DNA of 48,942 bases, from the NCBI GenBank assembly GCA_004299305.1, contig SCPZ01000136.1:1-48942 (forward strand), given 5' to 3'. Each line of letters opens with the position of its first letter. Positions within the stretch are counted from its first letter, which is position 1. Shown here in pieces: positions 17,156 through 26,483 of the stretch. Source of the stretch: Methylobacter sp. Its GTDB lineage: Bacteria > Pseudomonadota > Gammaproteobacteria > Methylococcales > Methylomonadaceae. The position numbers were made by a program, and so were the translations under genes. The notes beneath the pieces were generated by a model. It did no database searches. It worked only from the letters and a program-made list of their open reading frames with translations, and was not told the DNA's origin.

Positions 17156-18766
17156 ATGCATAAAAATCAACCGCTTTCGTTCAAATTTTATCTGCCACTT
17201 GTGATACAAAAAATGCCGCTCTACTCAAAATATATCACGATCATACTTGCCCTCATTTTTCCTTCCCTATCAATGGCGACTGAAGGAGCAGGCGCTATTA
17301 GCCAAGTACAACCCTTAGATTTGACTCAGCATTGGGTCGGTTATCTGGCTTTGGTTTTGTTTACGCTTGCCTATTTTCTGGCCATGACTGAAGAAGTCAC
17401 GGAGCTACGAAAATCGAAGCCGATGGTGTTTGCAGCGAGCGTAATTTGGATATTTATCGCCGCCGTTTATGCCAACGGCGGAATGAGTGAACAAGCGGGA
17501 GTGGCGTTCCGTTCCACGCTGGAAGGTTATGCCGAGTTATTCCTGTTCATCATGGTTTCGATGACTTACTTGAATGCTATGGAAGATCGAGGGGTGTTCG
17601 AAAACCTGCGAGTCTGGTTGCTAAGTAAGAACTTTAGCTATCGCCAATTATTCTGGATTACCGGCTTCCAGGCTTTCTTTATTTCGTCGGTATGCAACAA
17701 CCTGACTACCGCTTTGCTGATGGGCTCGGTCATTTTAGCGATGGGTAAAAATAGTCCGCGCTTCGTCACCTTATCCTGCATCAATGTCGTCGTGGCCTCC
17801 AACGCCGGAGGTTCGTTCAGTCCATTCGGCGATATTACCACCCTGTTGGTATGGCAAAAAGGCATAGTCCCCTTTACTGATTTCTTCTCCTTATTGATTC
17901 CCGCGATCGTCAATTTTGTTTTACCGGCCTCCATCATGCATTTTGGGATACCCCAAGAAAGGCCAGCTGCGGTCATGGAGACGCAAGCCATGAAGCGAGG
18001 CGGCTTTATCATTATCGCGTTATTTGCATTGACTATTATCACTGCAACCTGTTTTGAAAATTTCCTGAGTCTTCCCCCGGCTGCCGGCATGATGCTCGGC
18101 TTGACTTACCTGAAATTCTTCAGCTATTACCTGCAAAAAACAGCAACATACACCAATAATGATCTAATCAATTCTGATAAATTGGAAACATATCATATAG
18201 AAGCCGCCATGACAGAGAAGGCGCGCCTCGGCGAATTGCTTATTAAAGAACACCTGATCACCGAACATCAGCTTCATCAAGTATTAAAAAACCAGGCACA
18301 ACAGCAAGATTTAGAGGAAAACCAATCCTTTGATGTGTTCCAGAAAGTCGCTCAATTGGAATGGGATACGCTGCTGTTCTTCTATGGTGTAATGGTTTGT
18401 GTCGGCGGCTTGAGTTTTATCGGTTATCTGGTCGTTGCATCTCATGTTTTGTACGGCAGTATCGATCCCACTGTAGCCAATATCCTGGTAGGCATCGTTT
18501 CGGCATTCGTGGACAACGGCACTATCATGCTGGCGGTATTAACCATGGCGCCGGATATTTCCCAAGGGCAATGGCTGTTGGTGACCTTGACCGCCGGTGT
18601 GGGCGGCAGCATGTTGGCGGTAGGTTCCGCAGCAGGTGTGGGCTTGATGGGACAGGCTAAAGGCGTTTATACCTTCACCAGCCACCTGAGATGGACGCCG
18701 GTCATCGTACTGGGTTACTTCGGCAGTATCGCCACCCACTTTCTTATCAATGGCCGCTATTTCTAG
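17156..18766 (+). CDS. nhaD: NhaD-type sodium/proton antiporter with a central MshEN-like insert
   Basis: This inner-membrane protein expels Na+ (or Li+) in exchange for protons. From the ATG at 17156 it has 536 residues and about 12 hydrophobic segments. It has NhaD phrases such as ISSVCNNLTTALLMGSVILAMGK, SNAGGSFSPFGDITTLLVW and VDNGTIMLAVLTMAP. The N terminus looks like a signal sequence (ITIILALIFPSLSMATEG), as reported for other NhaD proteins. Between membrane segments (about residues 335-395) is a hydrophilic loop. It contains R357, L358, G359, L362, L373, L377 and Q380 in the exact spacing of the MshEN c-di-GMP motif. Alternative starts at 17135 (TTG-like) or 17210 change only the N terminus. 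Confidence 0.88.
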   Translation: MHKNQPLSFKFYLPLVIQKMPLYSKYITIILALIFPSLSMATEGAGAISQVQPLDLTQHWVGYLALVLFTLAYFLAMTEEVTELRKSKPMVFAASVIWIFIAAVYANGGMSEQAGVAFRSTLEGYAELFLFIMVSMTYLNAMEDRGVFENLRVWLLSKNFSYRQLFWITGFQAFFISSVCNNLTTALLMGSVILAMGKNSPRFVTLSCINVVVASNAGGSFSPFGDITTLLVWQKGIVPFTDFFSLLIPAIVNFVLPASIMHFGIPQERPAAVMETQAMKRGGFIIIALFALTIITATCFENFLSLPPAAGMMLGLTYLKFFSYYLQKTATYTNNDLINSDKLETYHIEAAMTEKARLGELLIKEHLITEHQLHQVLKNQAQQQDLEENQSFDVFQKVAQLEWDTLLFFYGVMVCVGGLSFIGYLVVASHVLYGSIDPTVANILVGIVSAFVDNGTIMLAVLTMAPDISQGQWLLVTLTAGVGGSMLAVGSAAGVGLMGQAKGVYTFTSHLRWTPVIVLGYFGSIATHFLINGRYF

Positions 18767-18895
18767 GCCGGTTCTATCAAAAATTCGACGCCAACATAGC
18801 GCTTAAACGCAATACAGCAACAGAAAGCGTCGAATCCATCGACTAAATGTCCATTAAGAGACTCAATTATTTAGACTTTTTAACGGGAAAACCCT

Positions 18896-20194
18896 ATGCC
18901 TATCATTCCTTTTTCGCCGGTTGGACTTATCGTGCTGAGCGTTTTCGTTATCGGCTTGGCGATGATTATCTTCGAAGTCCAGTTGGCGATGGACAAATTC
19001 AAGCCCGCGTTGATGATGATGTCAACGGTAGCCATCATCGGTATTTACTATTGGCTCAGTGGCGACGACCCAAATCGATTCAAACCCTTGATTGCGATGC
19101 AGGCGGCGACCAAAGAATCGTTATTCGGGTTAATCGCTTTTATGGCGTTTATGTGGATGATTGTCGAGATTCTCAACGAACGCAACGTTTTCGCAGCCAT
19201 GAACCACGCGTTAATGGATAGGGGGCTGGGCGCGAGGGGTTTATTCTGGGTGATGGGTTTATTGTGTGCATTGTTGAGTCCTTTCATCAGCAGCTTAACC
19301 ACTACCATGATTTTCGGGAAAGCCATCAGCAAGGTTTCAGAAAATTCGCGCTACACCCATCTGGTTTTATGCAACACGATTATCTCATCCAACAGCGGTG
19401 TTTGGTTTATCGGCACCTCGACCAGTTTGATGGTGATTTTGGCTAATAAAGTCAACATGACCGACTTGCTGATGTTATTCCCAGCAGCGATTTTCGGCTG
19501 GTTTTTAAGCGCCTTGGTGTTGGATCTGTTCTACTTGAAAAAACTCGATACCGGCACACTGCTTAAACCCAACACAGCAGCAGAAGGTATCAAACCTGGC
19601 GGGCTTAGCCTTGCCTTGGTTTGCGCCTTCGCTATTATTGGGGCAGTGGTATTGAATATGGTGCTGCATGTCGATATTGAGTTCGCACTGGGCAGCGGTT
19701 TGGGTTTGGTGGTGATGTATATCTGGGTGTTAAAGACAAGATTGTGTAATGTTGAAATTAACCTGGATGTTCAACTACAAAAGGTTGAATGGGCGACTTT
19801 AATGTACTACATCGGCATCATCACCGGCATGGCGGCCCTCAACCATGTCGGCTGGCTGTCCTATGTGCGCCAACTGTACGAAACCTTGGAGCCGACTTGG
19901 GTGAACTTTATTTTAGGCATGGTTTCCAGCTGCATCGACAATAACTTGCTCGAAGCGGCGGCGATTATGTCGAATCCCAACTTAGGCGTTGATCAATGGA
20001 TGCTGAACGCGATGATGGTAGGCATCGGCGGTAGCTTGACTGTGGTCGGTTCATCGGCGGGAGTCATGGTTATGTCCATCGATAAAAGCTATACTTTTGC
20101 TACGCACTTACGTTTTTTGCCTGCTGTGCTGGCTAATTTTCTCGGTTCTTTCGGTTTCTGGTATCTACAATTCGAAGTTTTGCATTGGGTATAA
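18896..20194 (+). CDS. Second NhaD-type sodium/proton antiporter
   Basis: This 432-residue membrane protein is related to the preceding antiporter. It keeps SPFISSLTTTMIFGKAISKV, IISSNSGVWFIGTSTSLMVILANKV and SSCIDNNLLEAAAIMSNP, the last two matching the paired half-helix motifs of the ion-transporter superfamily. It lacks the hydrophilic central insert of its neighbour and is about 100 residues shorter. The start ATG at 18896 follows a GGGAAAA stretch. It lies 129 bases after the first antiporter and before kup, so the three genes form a monovalent-cation group. Whether the two antiporters work separately or as a pair is unknown. Confidence 0.85.
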   Translation: MPIIPFSPVGLIVLSVFVIGLAMIIFEVQLAMDKFKPALMMMSTVAIIGIYYWLSGDDPNRFKPLIAMQAATKESLFGLIAFMAFMWMIVEILNERNVFAAMNHALMDRGLGARGLFWVMGLLCALLSPFISSLTTTMIFGKAISKVSENSRYTHLVLCNTIISSNSGVWFIGTSTSLMVILANKVNMTDLLMLFPAAIFGWFLSALVLDLFYLKKLDTGTLLKPNTAAEGIKPGGLSLALVCAFAIIGAVVLNMVLHVDIEFALGSGLGLVVMYIWVLKTRLCNVEINLDVQLQKVEWATLMYYIGIITGMAALNHVGWLSYVRQLYETLEPTWVNFILGMVSSCIDNNLLEAAAIMSNPNLGVDQWMLNAMMVGIGGSLTVVGSSAGVMVMSIDKSYTFATHLRFLPAVLANFLGSFGFWYLQFEVLHWV

Positions 20195-20262
20195 GCCGAT
20201 GTTAAAACAGAATGCCCCCAGTTAATTCCACGCTAATTTTTTCACCTAATTCAATATTTACT

Positions 20263-22149
20263 ATGTCGACCCATTTGCAGAGTCATTCCAAACAACAAGT
20301 AACCGTCTTGGCGTTAAGCGCAATCGGCGTGGTATTTGGCGACATAGGCACCAGCCCCTTGTACGCAGTTAAGGAAATCTTCGGCAGCCATTTGCCGATT
20401 GATAAAGTCCATGTATTAGGCGTGCTATCACTGATTTTTTGGGCCTTAACCTTGGTTGTAGCGATCAAATACGCAACTTTTATTATGCGTGTTAACAACA
20501 AAGGCGAAGGCGGCATCATGGCGCTAATGACTTTTGCACTGCAAAGCGCTAACGATAACCCGAAAAAAACCCGCTTTATTATTACTATCGGCCTGCTCGG
20601 CGCCGCATTGTTTTACGGCGACAGTATTATTACCCCGGCAATTTCAGTATTAAGCGCAGTCGAAGGCTTGCAAATCATTGCGCCGCGCTTAAGCCATTAT
20701 GTATTGCCGATCACCATAGCGGTCCTGTTCGCCCTGTTTATTTTGCAGGCTAAAGGCACCGGAACAGTCGGAAAAATGTTTTCACCGATCATGTGTCTTT
20801 GGTTTATTACCTTGGGCGGTCTCGGCTTAGTCAATATCAGCCATGCTCCCGGCGTATTGGCGGCGGTTAACCCTTATTACGCTATCCATTTATTGCTCGA
20901 ATTAGGCTGGCAGGGCTTTTTAATTATGGGGGCGGTGGTATTGGCAATAACCGGCGCTGAGGCGCTTTATGCCGATATGGGCCATTTCGGCCTGAAACCC
21001 ATCCGTTACGCTTGGTTCGGCTTTGTTTTTCCGGCCTTGTTACTGAACTATTTCGGCCAAGGCGCGTTGCTCCTTGAACACCCTGAGGCGGTGAAAAATC
21101 CACTCTATTTGCTGGCGCCGACTTGGGCGATGTACCCGCTATTAATTTTGGCGACACTGGCATCGGTTATCGCCTCTCAAGCGGTCATATCCGGGGCATT
21201 CTCAGTCACAAGACAAGCCATACAACTAGGCTACTGTCCGCGTATGAATATTTTGCATACTTCGGGACGAGAGGTAGGACAAGTGTATGTTCCTGCGATC
21301 AACTGGTTGTTGATGGTTTGTGTATTTGTCGTGGTATTGAGCTTTAAATCTTCTTCGGCGCTCGCTTCCGCTTACGGCATTGCCGTTACCGGCACCATGA
21401 TTGTTGACACCCTGTTGGTGTTTATCGTCATCCAAAACCTTTGGCAATGGAAAATACCGGCCAGTATTAGCTTTTTAACAACTTTTCTAACGGTAGATTT
21501 ATTGTTTCTTGCTTCCAACAGTTTAAAAATACCCACAGGGGGCTGGTTACCTTTACTTATTGGAATCGTACTGTTCTTAATGATGACCACCTGGATTAAA
21601 GGCCGTGCATTGTTGGCGGAATATCAGGATGAAAGGCGTATGCTGTTTGAAGACTTGGAAAAGAAGATAATCAGTCATCAAGCTGTCATCGCTAAAGGTT
21701 CCGCCATTTACCTGGCTAAAAGCCTACATGGCGTACCCCAGGTGTTTTTACACAATTTCGAACATAACCATGTATTGCATGAACAAATTGTTGTACTAAC
21801 CGTTGTCACTAAAGATGAGCCCTATGTTGATGTGGCGCACCGAATCAAAATTCGCGCATTTGGCGAAAATCATAATTTTTACCGGGTCAAGCTTTACTAT
21901 GGTTTTCAACAAAGTCCTGATGTAAGGCAGGCTTTAGAGCAATGCGTTCAGGAAGGATTAAGCATCGATTTCAAGCAGACCTCGTTTTTTATCGGTAGTG
22001 AACGCCTCTCTTTCCGGAAAAAAAGCTCTATGCCTAAATGGCGCAGACCCTTATTCAGGTTTTTATTCCACAATGCTTCAAGCGCGATAGAATTTTTCAA
22101 AATTCCCGTTGATCGCGTCATTGAGCTGGGTATCCGCATCGAACTTTAG
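20263..22149 (+). CDS. kup: Potassium transporter Kup
   Basis: This is a low-affinity K+ uptake system of the KUP/HAK/KT family, probably H+-coupled, in the inner membrane. The diagnostic phrase VFGDIGTSPLYAVKEIFG is near the N terminus, followed by GALFYGDSIITPAISVLSAVEGL. Twelve membrane segments are predicted by eye, then a hydrophilic C-terminal domain from about residue 450. I choose the ATG at 20263, giving 628 residues against 622 in E. coli; the longer frame from 20212 would add 17 unsupported residues. Together with the two Na+/H+ antiporters it suggests joint K+/Na+ control. Confidence 0.95.
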   Translation: MSTHLQSHSKQQVTVLALSAIGVVFGDIGTSPLYAVKEIFGSHLPIDKVHVLGVLSLIFWALTLVVAIKYATFIMRVNNKGEGGIMALMTFALQSANDNPKKTRFIITIGLLGAALFYGDSIITPAISVLSAVEGLQIIAPRLSHYVLPITIAVLFALFILQAKGTGTVGKMFSPIMCLWFITLGGLGLVNISHAPGVLAAVNPYYAIHLLLELGWQGFLIMGAVVLAITGAEALYADMGHFGLKPIRYAWFGFVFPALLLNYFGQGALLLEHPEAVKNPLYLLAPTWAMYPLLILATLASVIASQAVISGAFSVTRQAIQLGYCPRMNILHTSGREVGQVYVPAINWLLMVCVFVVVLSFKSSSALASAYGIAVTGTMIVDTLLVFIVIQNLWQWKIPASISFLTTFLTVDLLFLASNSLKIPTGGWLPLLIGIVLFLMMTTWIKGRALLAEYQDERRMLFEDLEKKIISHQAVIAKGSAIYLAKSLHGVPQVFLHNFEHNHVLHEQIVVLTVVTKDEPYVDVAHRIKIRAFGENHNFYRVKLYYGFQQSPDVRQALEQCVQEGLSIDFKQTSFFIGSERLSFRKKSSMPKWRRPLFRFLFHNASSAIEFFKIPVDRVIELGIRIEL

Positions 22150-22222
22150 CGGCGCTGTTTAGAATCGTACCGCTACAAAAGACGGATGAATAGGGCTGCG
22201 CACCCTAACACGAAATATTCGC

Positions 22223-22738
22223 TTATACCGCTACAGCATTCAAATTTTCGTCTTCATACAAACGTAATTTTTTCCAGCCGGCGAATTTACCGTCATAAAA
22301 TTCCAGGTCATTATCAATTGAAAACTCATAACAGCTTCTAAACAGTTTAGCTGTACGGAACGCGTGCAATTCATCGTCTGCCGTTACTTTCTCGATATTG
22401 CCAACCTGGAACGTTTTATTCCTGGATTTGCAATTATTAACCCAAAAAACGGTATAGCAAAGATAGCTTTTGTCTTTACGGTGATCGTACTTAATGGTTC
22501 TGGACACCCCGGTGACCCCGGTGGTGGTTTTATTTTTGGGCGGCTTTAGAAACCGTGTCTTGCTGCCTTTTAAAACGGTCAGCATCTGGTCGCGCCAGGT
22601 AATTGCAGCCTGCAAAGACTTGCCTTTGTTACCCCACAATTTATGCGAAAAATAACGGCTGGTCTCTTTGCCCCGCCTTACGATGCGCACTTGAAAACCG
22701 AATACATCGGGCTCGGTAATATGTTTATTTTTTGCCAT
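22223..22738 (-). CDS. AP2-like domain protein
   Basis: This 171-residue basic protein has two segments that resemble AP2 DNA-binding domains. Residues ~15-50 (FGFQVRIVRRGKETSRYFS...AAITWRDQML) are one. Residues ~72-140 (TGVTGVSRTIKYDHRKDKSYL, then TFQVG) are the other, with the TGVxGVS start and strand pattern of bacterial AP2 proteins. Bacterial AP2 domains occur in mobile homing endonucleases and in stand-alone proteins of unknown role. No nuclease motif (HNH, GIY-YIG) is visible. It stands alone between kup and the peroxiredoxin gene, on the opposite strand. DNA binding is inferred. Confidence 0.62.
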   Translation of the reverse strand: MAKNKHITEPDVFGFQVRIVRRGKETSRYFSHKLWGNKGKSLQAAITWRDQMLTVLKGSKTRFLKPPKNKTTTGVTGVSRTIKYDHRKDKSYLCYTVFWVNNCKSRNKTFQVGNIEKVTADDELHAFRTAKLFRSCYEFSIDNDLEFYDGKFAGWKKLRLYEDENLNAVAV

Positions 22739-23011
22739 GATAGAATCCCACCAAACGAATGAACTAAATGAATTTAGCAGCCAAGCTAGGGCGACTGTCC
22801 GTAGAGAACTAGCCGCTAGAGTAAATATCTTACTTTGTTGTAAGCTATTGATGACAAATTATGGCTAAAATTAAAATTAAAGCAAGTTAAAATAACAGTA
22901 CATTCCAATTCCCGACTAAGCTAGTGTACAATTCCAACGATCCACTGTTTCAGTGGCTAACATCAAGTTCGCAGTCTTTTGTTTTTTCACTCTATTATTT
23001 GGAGATAATCA

Positions 23012-23617
23012 ATGAGCGTATTAGTCGGTAAACAAGCACCTGATTTTACAGTTCCCGCCGTCTTAGGTGATGGTCAAATTGTTGATTCGTTTAGTTTTTC
23101 TGAGTCTACCAGCGGAAAGTATGCGGTCGTATTTTTCTACCCCTTAGATTTCACCTTTGTTTGTCCAAGTGAATTGATCGCTTTAGATCACCGCATGGAT
23201 GAATTCAAAAGCCGTAATGTTGAAGTAATTGCTGTATCTATAGACTCTCATTTCACCCACAACGCATGGCGTAACACACCTATTAATAAAGGCGGCATAG
23301 GCCCGGTTCGTTACACCATGGCTGCGGATATATCCCACTCTATTTGTAAAGATTATGATGTTGAAGCGGGTGGTCCTGCGGTTGCCTACCGAGGCACTTT
23401 CCTGATCGATCGCTCAGGCAAAGTTCGCCATCAAGTGGTTAACGATCTGCCTTTAGGTCGTAATATGGATGAATTGCTGCGTATGATTGACGCCTTACAA
23501 TTCCACGAAGAGCATGGCGAAGTATGCCCAGCCGGCTGGAATAAAGGCGATTCAGGCATGAATGCAAACCCTGCCGGTGTTGCAGAATATTTGGATAAAA
23601 ATGCTGATAAGCTGTAA
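23012..23617 (+). CDS. Typical 2-Cys peroxiredoxin (AhpC/Prx1 group)
   Basis: This cytoplasmic peroxidase reduces H2O2, organic peroxides and peroxynitrite. The peroxidatic cysteine is Cys51 in DFTFVCPSE and the resolving cysteine is Cys172 in HGEVCPAGW. The chain of 201 residues is normal for the family. An ATG at 23012 follows a TTTGGAGAT ribosome binding site. A strong hairpin terminator lies 47 bases after the stop, so it is probably transcribed alone. No alkyl-hydroperoxide reductase F subunit is adjacent, so the reductant is probably thioredoxin. Identification of the class is firm; the symbol is left open. Confidence 0.93.
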   Translation: MSVLVGKQAPDFTVPAVLGDGQIVDSFSFSESTSGKYAVVFFYPLDFTFVCPSELIALDHRMDEFKSRNVEVIAVSIDSHFTHNAWRNTPINKGGIGPVRYTMAADISHSICKDYDVEAGGPAVAYRGTFLIDRSGKVRHQVVNDLPLGRNMDELLRMIDALQFHEEHGEVCPAGWNKGDSGMNANPAGVAEYLDKNADKL

Positions 23618-23663
23618 GTAACAGCGGATTATTGCGTCGGCCCAACAACTGGGCTGTGTAATA

Positions 23664-23700
23664 AAAAAAGGCCTAGACAATCAATGTCTAGGCCTTTTTT
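23664..23700 (+). terminator. Intrinsic terminator after the peroxiredoxin gene
   Basis: A perfect 16-bp stem (AAAAAAGGCCTAGACA pairing with its complement) encloses a 5-base loop at 23680-23684 and ends in a T run. The A run on the left side means it could also stop leftward transcription. Confidence 0.88.
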
Positions 23701-23716
23701 ATTGTCTGGAAGAGAG

Positions 23717-23918
23717 ACTTACAGCGTTTTCAATTTAAATTAGTCGCTAACAATTAAAAAACTATGTCGTTATCATAGTCGCTGGAGTGCAGGCTTCGCC
23801 TGCGCTGGCAAGCACCGAAAGTAGGCGCTTTAGGCGAAGCTTGCACTCCTGCATCCCATGGTTTCAATAAGCATCGTAGCTCTTTTAGTAATTAACTGAA
23901 TTTGAAAACACTGTAACT
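23717..23918. repeat. Dispersed inverted-repeat element with hairpin, copy 2
   Basis: This region holds an inverted copy of the repeat at 7946-8104. Its ends are complementary to each other (ACTTACAGCGTTTTCAA on the left, TTGAAAACACTGTAACT on the right). The middle carries a GGAGTGCAGGC ... GCTTGCACTCC hairpin at 23784-23849 with an extra ~20-base segment in the loop. The bases just after it (23925-24035) carry another pair of partly complementary arms of the ATCCGTGTC type. No gene is seen between 23618 and 24050. Confidence 0.75.
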
Positions 23919-24050
23919 AGAAAAATGGAACATGGATGCCGAAAGCAGTCGACTTTAGGCGACATGGATGAGGCGATAAACACTGATAAAAATTCGTGTA
24001 AATCCGTCCAATCCGCCTCATCCGTGTTCTATTGATCGTACGTTGTTTTG

Positions 24051-24836
24051 CTATTCCGGTTTGCTTTGTGCGACATCCGGCGCTTCTTCCAGAAACTTCC
24101 GATAATTAATTGAAACCTTAAGCCCTGCAAAACGCCCGGCCATTCTAACCAAGTCCTGGGTCTTTTTATCAAAGGTAATTTTAACTTCGTTTAAGGCGCG
24201 ATCCTCATAACCCTCTTCTATATGGTTGGTTTCCAGCAGGAATCGGTAAATATAGACTTCCTGTTCTGCTTCATCCTTAATTTCAAACGGCTCACCCAAT
24301 TGCGCCAGAACCGCCGGTTTTTTGGGTAAAGCATCGGAAATTTTTTCCAGCAATGCCGAGTTGGCTTTAAGCTGTTGTTTTTCTTTATCGATCTCTGCAC
24401 CGCCTATCGAGCGCAAAGAAACCTCTAAAAACTTGGGTGGGGCAATCGCCAAAAACAGCGATGAAAATGACCAGGCAATCAGGCGACTTTCTTTATTAAA
24501 ATTCAAGTCCGAATAAAATTTTACCTCCGGCTTGATCAGCTTATTGTTGCCGTCAACCTTGCGAAACCAATATCGCCAGCGCCTGCCGTCCGCCGTTGGA
24601 TCATCCTGGCTGGCATAAAGCTTGGACAGCGACACAAAATCTTTGCTGAAAAGAATGGGATCCTTGAAGCGCAAAGTAAACTCATCATTAGCCACGACGG
24701 AAAAGTGTCGATCGAACTCATCCATCTGCAAATAGACCTGATAAGCTCGAACCCAGTACATACAACCGGATAACAAACCTGTCAGCGCCAGCAAAATAAC
24801 CATGCGCTGACTTCGTTTAATTATTCCGTATTTCAT
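24051..24836 (-). CDS. Predicted lipoprotein of unknown function
   Basis: I do not recognise the family. From the ATG read at 24836 the protein has 261 residues. A basic start and hydrophobic stretch lead to a lipobox LLSGC, so it should be cut before the Cys, lipidated and exported. The rest is soluble, with many charged residues and a mixed alpha/beta look. Notable phrases are DEFTLRFKDPILFSKDFVSLSKLY and EVKITFDKKTQDLVRMAGRFAGLKVSINYRKF. It starts 11 bases after the hslO stop on the same strand, so it is likely in the same transcript. A TTG further upstream (24851) would overlap hslO and is less likely. Confidence 0.75.
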   Translation of the reverse strand: MKYGIIKRSQRMVILLALTGLLSGCMYWVRAYQVYLQMDEFDRHFSVVANDEFTLRFKDPILFSKDFVSLSKLYASQDDPTADGRRWRYWFRKVDGNNKLIKPEVKFYSDLNFNKESRLIAWSFSSLFLAIAPPKFLEVSLRSIGGAEIDKEKQQLKANSALLEKISDALPKKPAVLAQLGEPFEIKDEAEQEVYIYRFLLETNHIEEGYEDRALNEVKITFDKKTQDLVRMAGRFAGLKVSINYRKFLEEAPDVAQSKPE

Positions 24837-24847
24837 AGGCTTATTGA

Positions 24848-25717
24848 TCAATGCCGCGTTTCTGAGTCAGCAGCGATAGTTTTTTGAGACAGGATAGTTT
24901 CCACATCAACTTTATCAAAACAATAGCGTTCGCTACAGAACTCGCAGTTTACTTCAATAATATCCCGCTCCTTTAGAATATCTTCCAATTCAGTCCGGCC
25001 CATGGCGAATAATGTTTTCTCAATATTCGACCGCGAACAGGCACAACTAAATTCAACCGGTTCTGCATCAAACACCCTGACTTTTTCCTGGTTAAACAAG
25101 CGATACAATAGTTGCTCACAATCCAGGTCGAACATTTCCTGTTCGGTCACTGTGTTGGCCAATATCTCAATGTGCTCCCAATCGGCCTGATAATTTTCCT
25201 GTACCGGCAGTTCCTGTAATAATAAGCCTACGGCCTGAGTTGCATTGGCAAACAACCATAAACGGGTCTTAAGTTGTTCGGATTGTTCAAAATAGGTTTG
25301 CAAAACAGCAGCCAAGTTGCTGCCCTGAAGCGGAACGACGCCCTGATAAGGCGAGCCGCTTTCCGATTCGATGGTTAACACCAGCCGCCCTTGGCCAAAC
25401 ATGGCTTCTAATGGGCCGGGATTTACCTTGTCCTTGCCCCTGACCAAGCCTCTTATTTTTCGCTGATCCGTTGCCTGGGCAACCAGCGTTTTAATATCGC
25501 CATCGCCTTGAGCCTGAAGGATCATTGAGCCTTTAAACTTAACGGTAGCCGACAACATGACCACCGCCGCCAGCGCCTCACCCAGCTGCTGTTGCACGTT
25601 TTCAGAGCCGCGCTGATGAAGTTTTGCCGCTTGCCAGCTGTTGGTTAATTTAACCCATTCCCCGCGAACGCCCAGCTCTTCAAATAAAAAACGGCGTAAT
25701 AAATCTTGCTCTATCAT
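24848..25717 (-). CDS. hslO: Redox-regulated chaperone Hsp33
   Basis: Hsp33 is a cytoplasmic holdase switched on when oxidants release its zinc. The C-terminal zinc centre is visible as CAC (in [14 protein letters not shown]) and CEFC (in [13 protein letters not shown]). The N-terminal domain has [23 protein letters not shown] choose the ATG read at 25717, giving 289 residues, the usual size. The open frame continues upstream to 26014, but that part overlaps the msrA coding region on the other strand and is not Hsp33. It is divergent from msrA with 85 bases between, placing two oxidative-stress repair functions side by side. Confidence 0.94.
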   Translation of the reverse strand: MIEQDLLRRFLFEELGVRGEWVKLTNSWQAAKLHQRGSENVQQQLGEALAAVVMLSATVKFKGSMILQAQGDGDIKTLVAQATDQRKIRGLVRGKDKVNPGPLEAMFGQGRLVLTIESESGSPYQGVVPLQGSNLAAVLQTYFEQSEQLKTRLWLFANATQAVGLLLQELPVQENYQADWEHIEILANTVTEQEMFDLDCEQLLYRLFNQEKVRVFDAEPVEFSCACSRSNIEKTLFAMGRTELEDILKERDIIEVNCEFCSERYCFDKVDVETILSQKTIAADSETRH

Positions 25718-25802
25718 GTTTTTCCAGTTAAAAATTATGCATCTTATGGCATTAGGATCATCAATCCTTGTCCAAACAGTCTTACTAAAAATACCACAGG
25801 CC

Positions 25803-26438
25803 ATGATTTTTTCATCAAAAAAATTAATTCTCCCCGATCCTAAACACGCTTTACCGGGGCGAAACACGCCCATGCCCGTTGTAAACAGGCATTTTGTAAC
25901 AGGCAACCCGATAGTTCCGCCGTTCCCTGACACCATGGAACAGGTCTTGTTCGGCATGGGCTGCTTTTGGGGCGCTGAACGAAAATTCTGGCAATGTCCC
26001 GGCGTATTCAGCACAGCAGTCGGTTATACCGGCGGCTACACGCCCAATCCGACTTATGAGGAATTATGTACCGGTTTAACCGGGCATACAGAGGTTGTCA
26101 AGGTTATTTATGATCCGGCCCTTATACCGTTTTGCGAGTTGCTGCGGATTTTTTGGCAATCGCATAACCCCACCCAGGGTATGAGACAAGGCAATGACAT
26201 CGGTACGCAATACAGGTCCGGGATTTATACCTATACCCAACAACAGCTCGATGAAGCGCTGGCATCAAAACAGCACTACCAGCATCAACTGACTCAAACG
26301 GGTTTTAAACAAATAACTACCGAGATTATATCGGCAAGCGAATTTTATTATGCCGAGGATATGCATCAGCAATACCTGGCCAAAAATCCTATGGGTTACT
26401 GCGGTTTAGGAGGGCTAGGCGTAGCTTTTGATGAGTGA
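25803..26438 (+). CDS. msrA: Peptide methionine sulfoxide reductase A
   Basis: MsrA reduces methionine-S-sulfoxide in proteins using thioredoxin. From the ATG at 25803 it has 211 residues and aligns by eye along its whole length with the E. coli enzyme. It has [10 protein letters not shown] near the start, the active-site Cys54 in GMGCFWGAE, then [30 protein letters not shown] and the C-terminal YCGLGGLGV containing the recycling Cys. The longer open frame (from 25641) overlaps hslO and is not supported. Confidence 0.96.
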   Translation: MIFSSKKLILPDPKHALPGRNTPMPVVNRHFVTGNPIVPPFPDTMEQVLFGMGCFWGAERKFWQCPGVFSTAVGYTGGYTPNPTYEELCTGLTGHTEVVKVIYDPALIPFCELLRIFWQSHNPTQGMRQGNDIGTQYRSGIYTYTQQQLDEALASKQHYQHQLTQTGFKQITTEIISASEFYYAEDMHQQYLAKNPMGYCGLGGLGVAFDE

Positions 26439-26456
26439 TTGATTACAAAAGACAAA

Positions 26457-26483
26457 AAAAAGGCGGTTTAAAAAAACCGCCTT
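26457..26483 (-). terminator. Hairpin after msrA
   Basis: A 10-bp stem (AAGGCGGTTT with its complement) has a 4-base A loop at 26470-26473. The poly-A run lies on the left, so the U tract would follow the stem only for leftward transcription; for rightward msrA the hairpin has no U tract. It may therefore act weakly for msrA or protect msrA from leftward transcription. Confidence 0.6.

Noticed and set aside
25641-25802. Longer N terminus for msrA
   Set aside because: It overlaps hslO on the other strand, and the homology with E. coli MsrA begins at the ATG at 25803.
25718-26014. Longer N terminus for hslO
   Set aside because: It runs through the msrA coding region, and the 289-residue form already matches the full family length.
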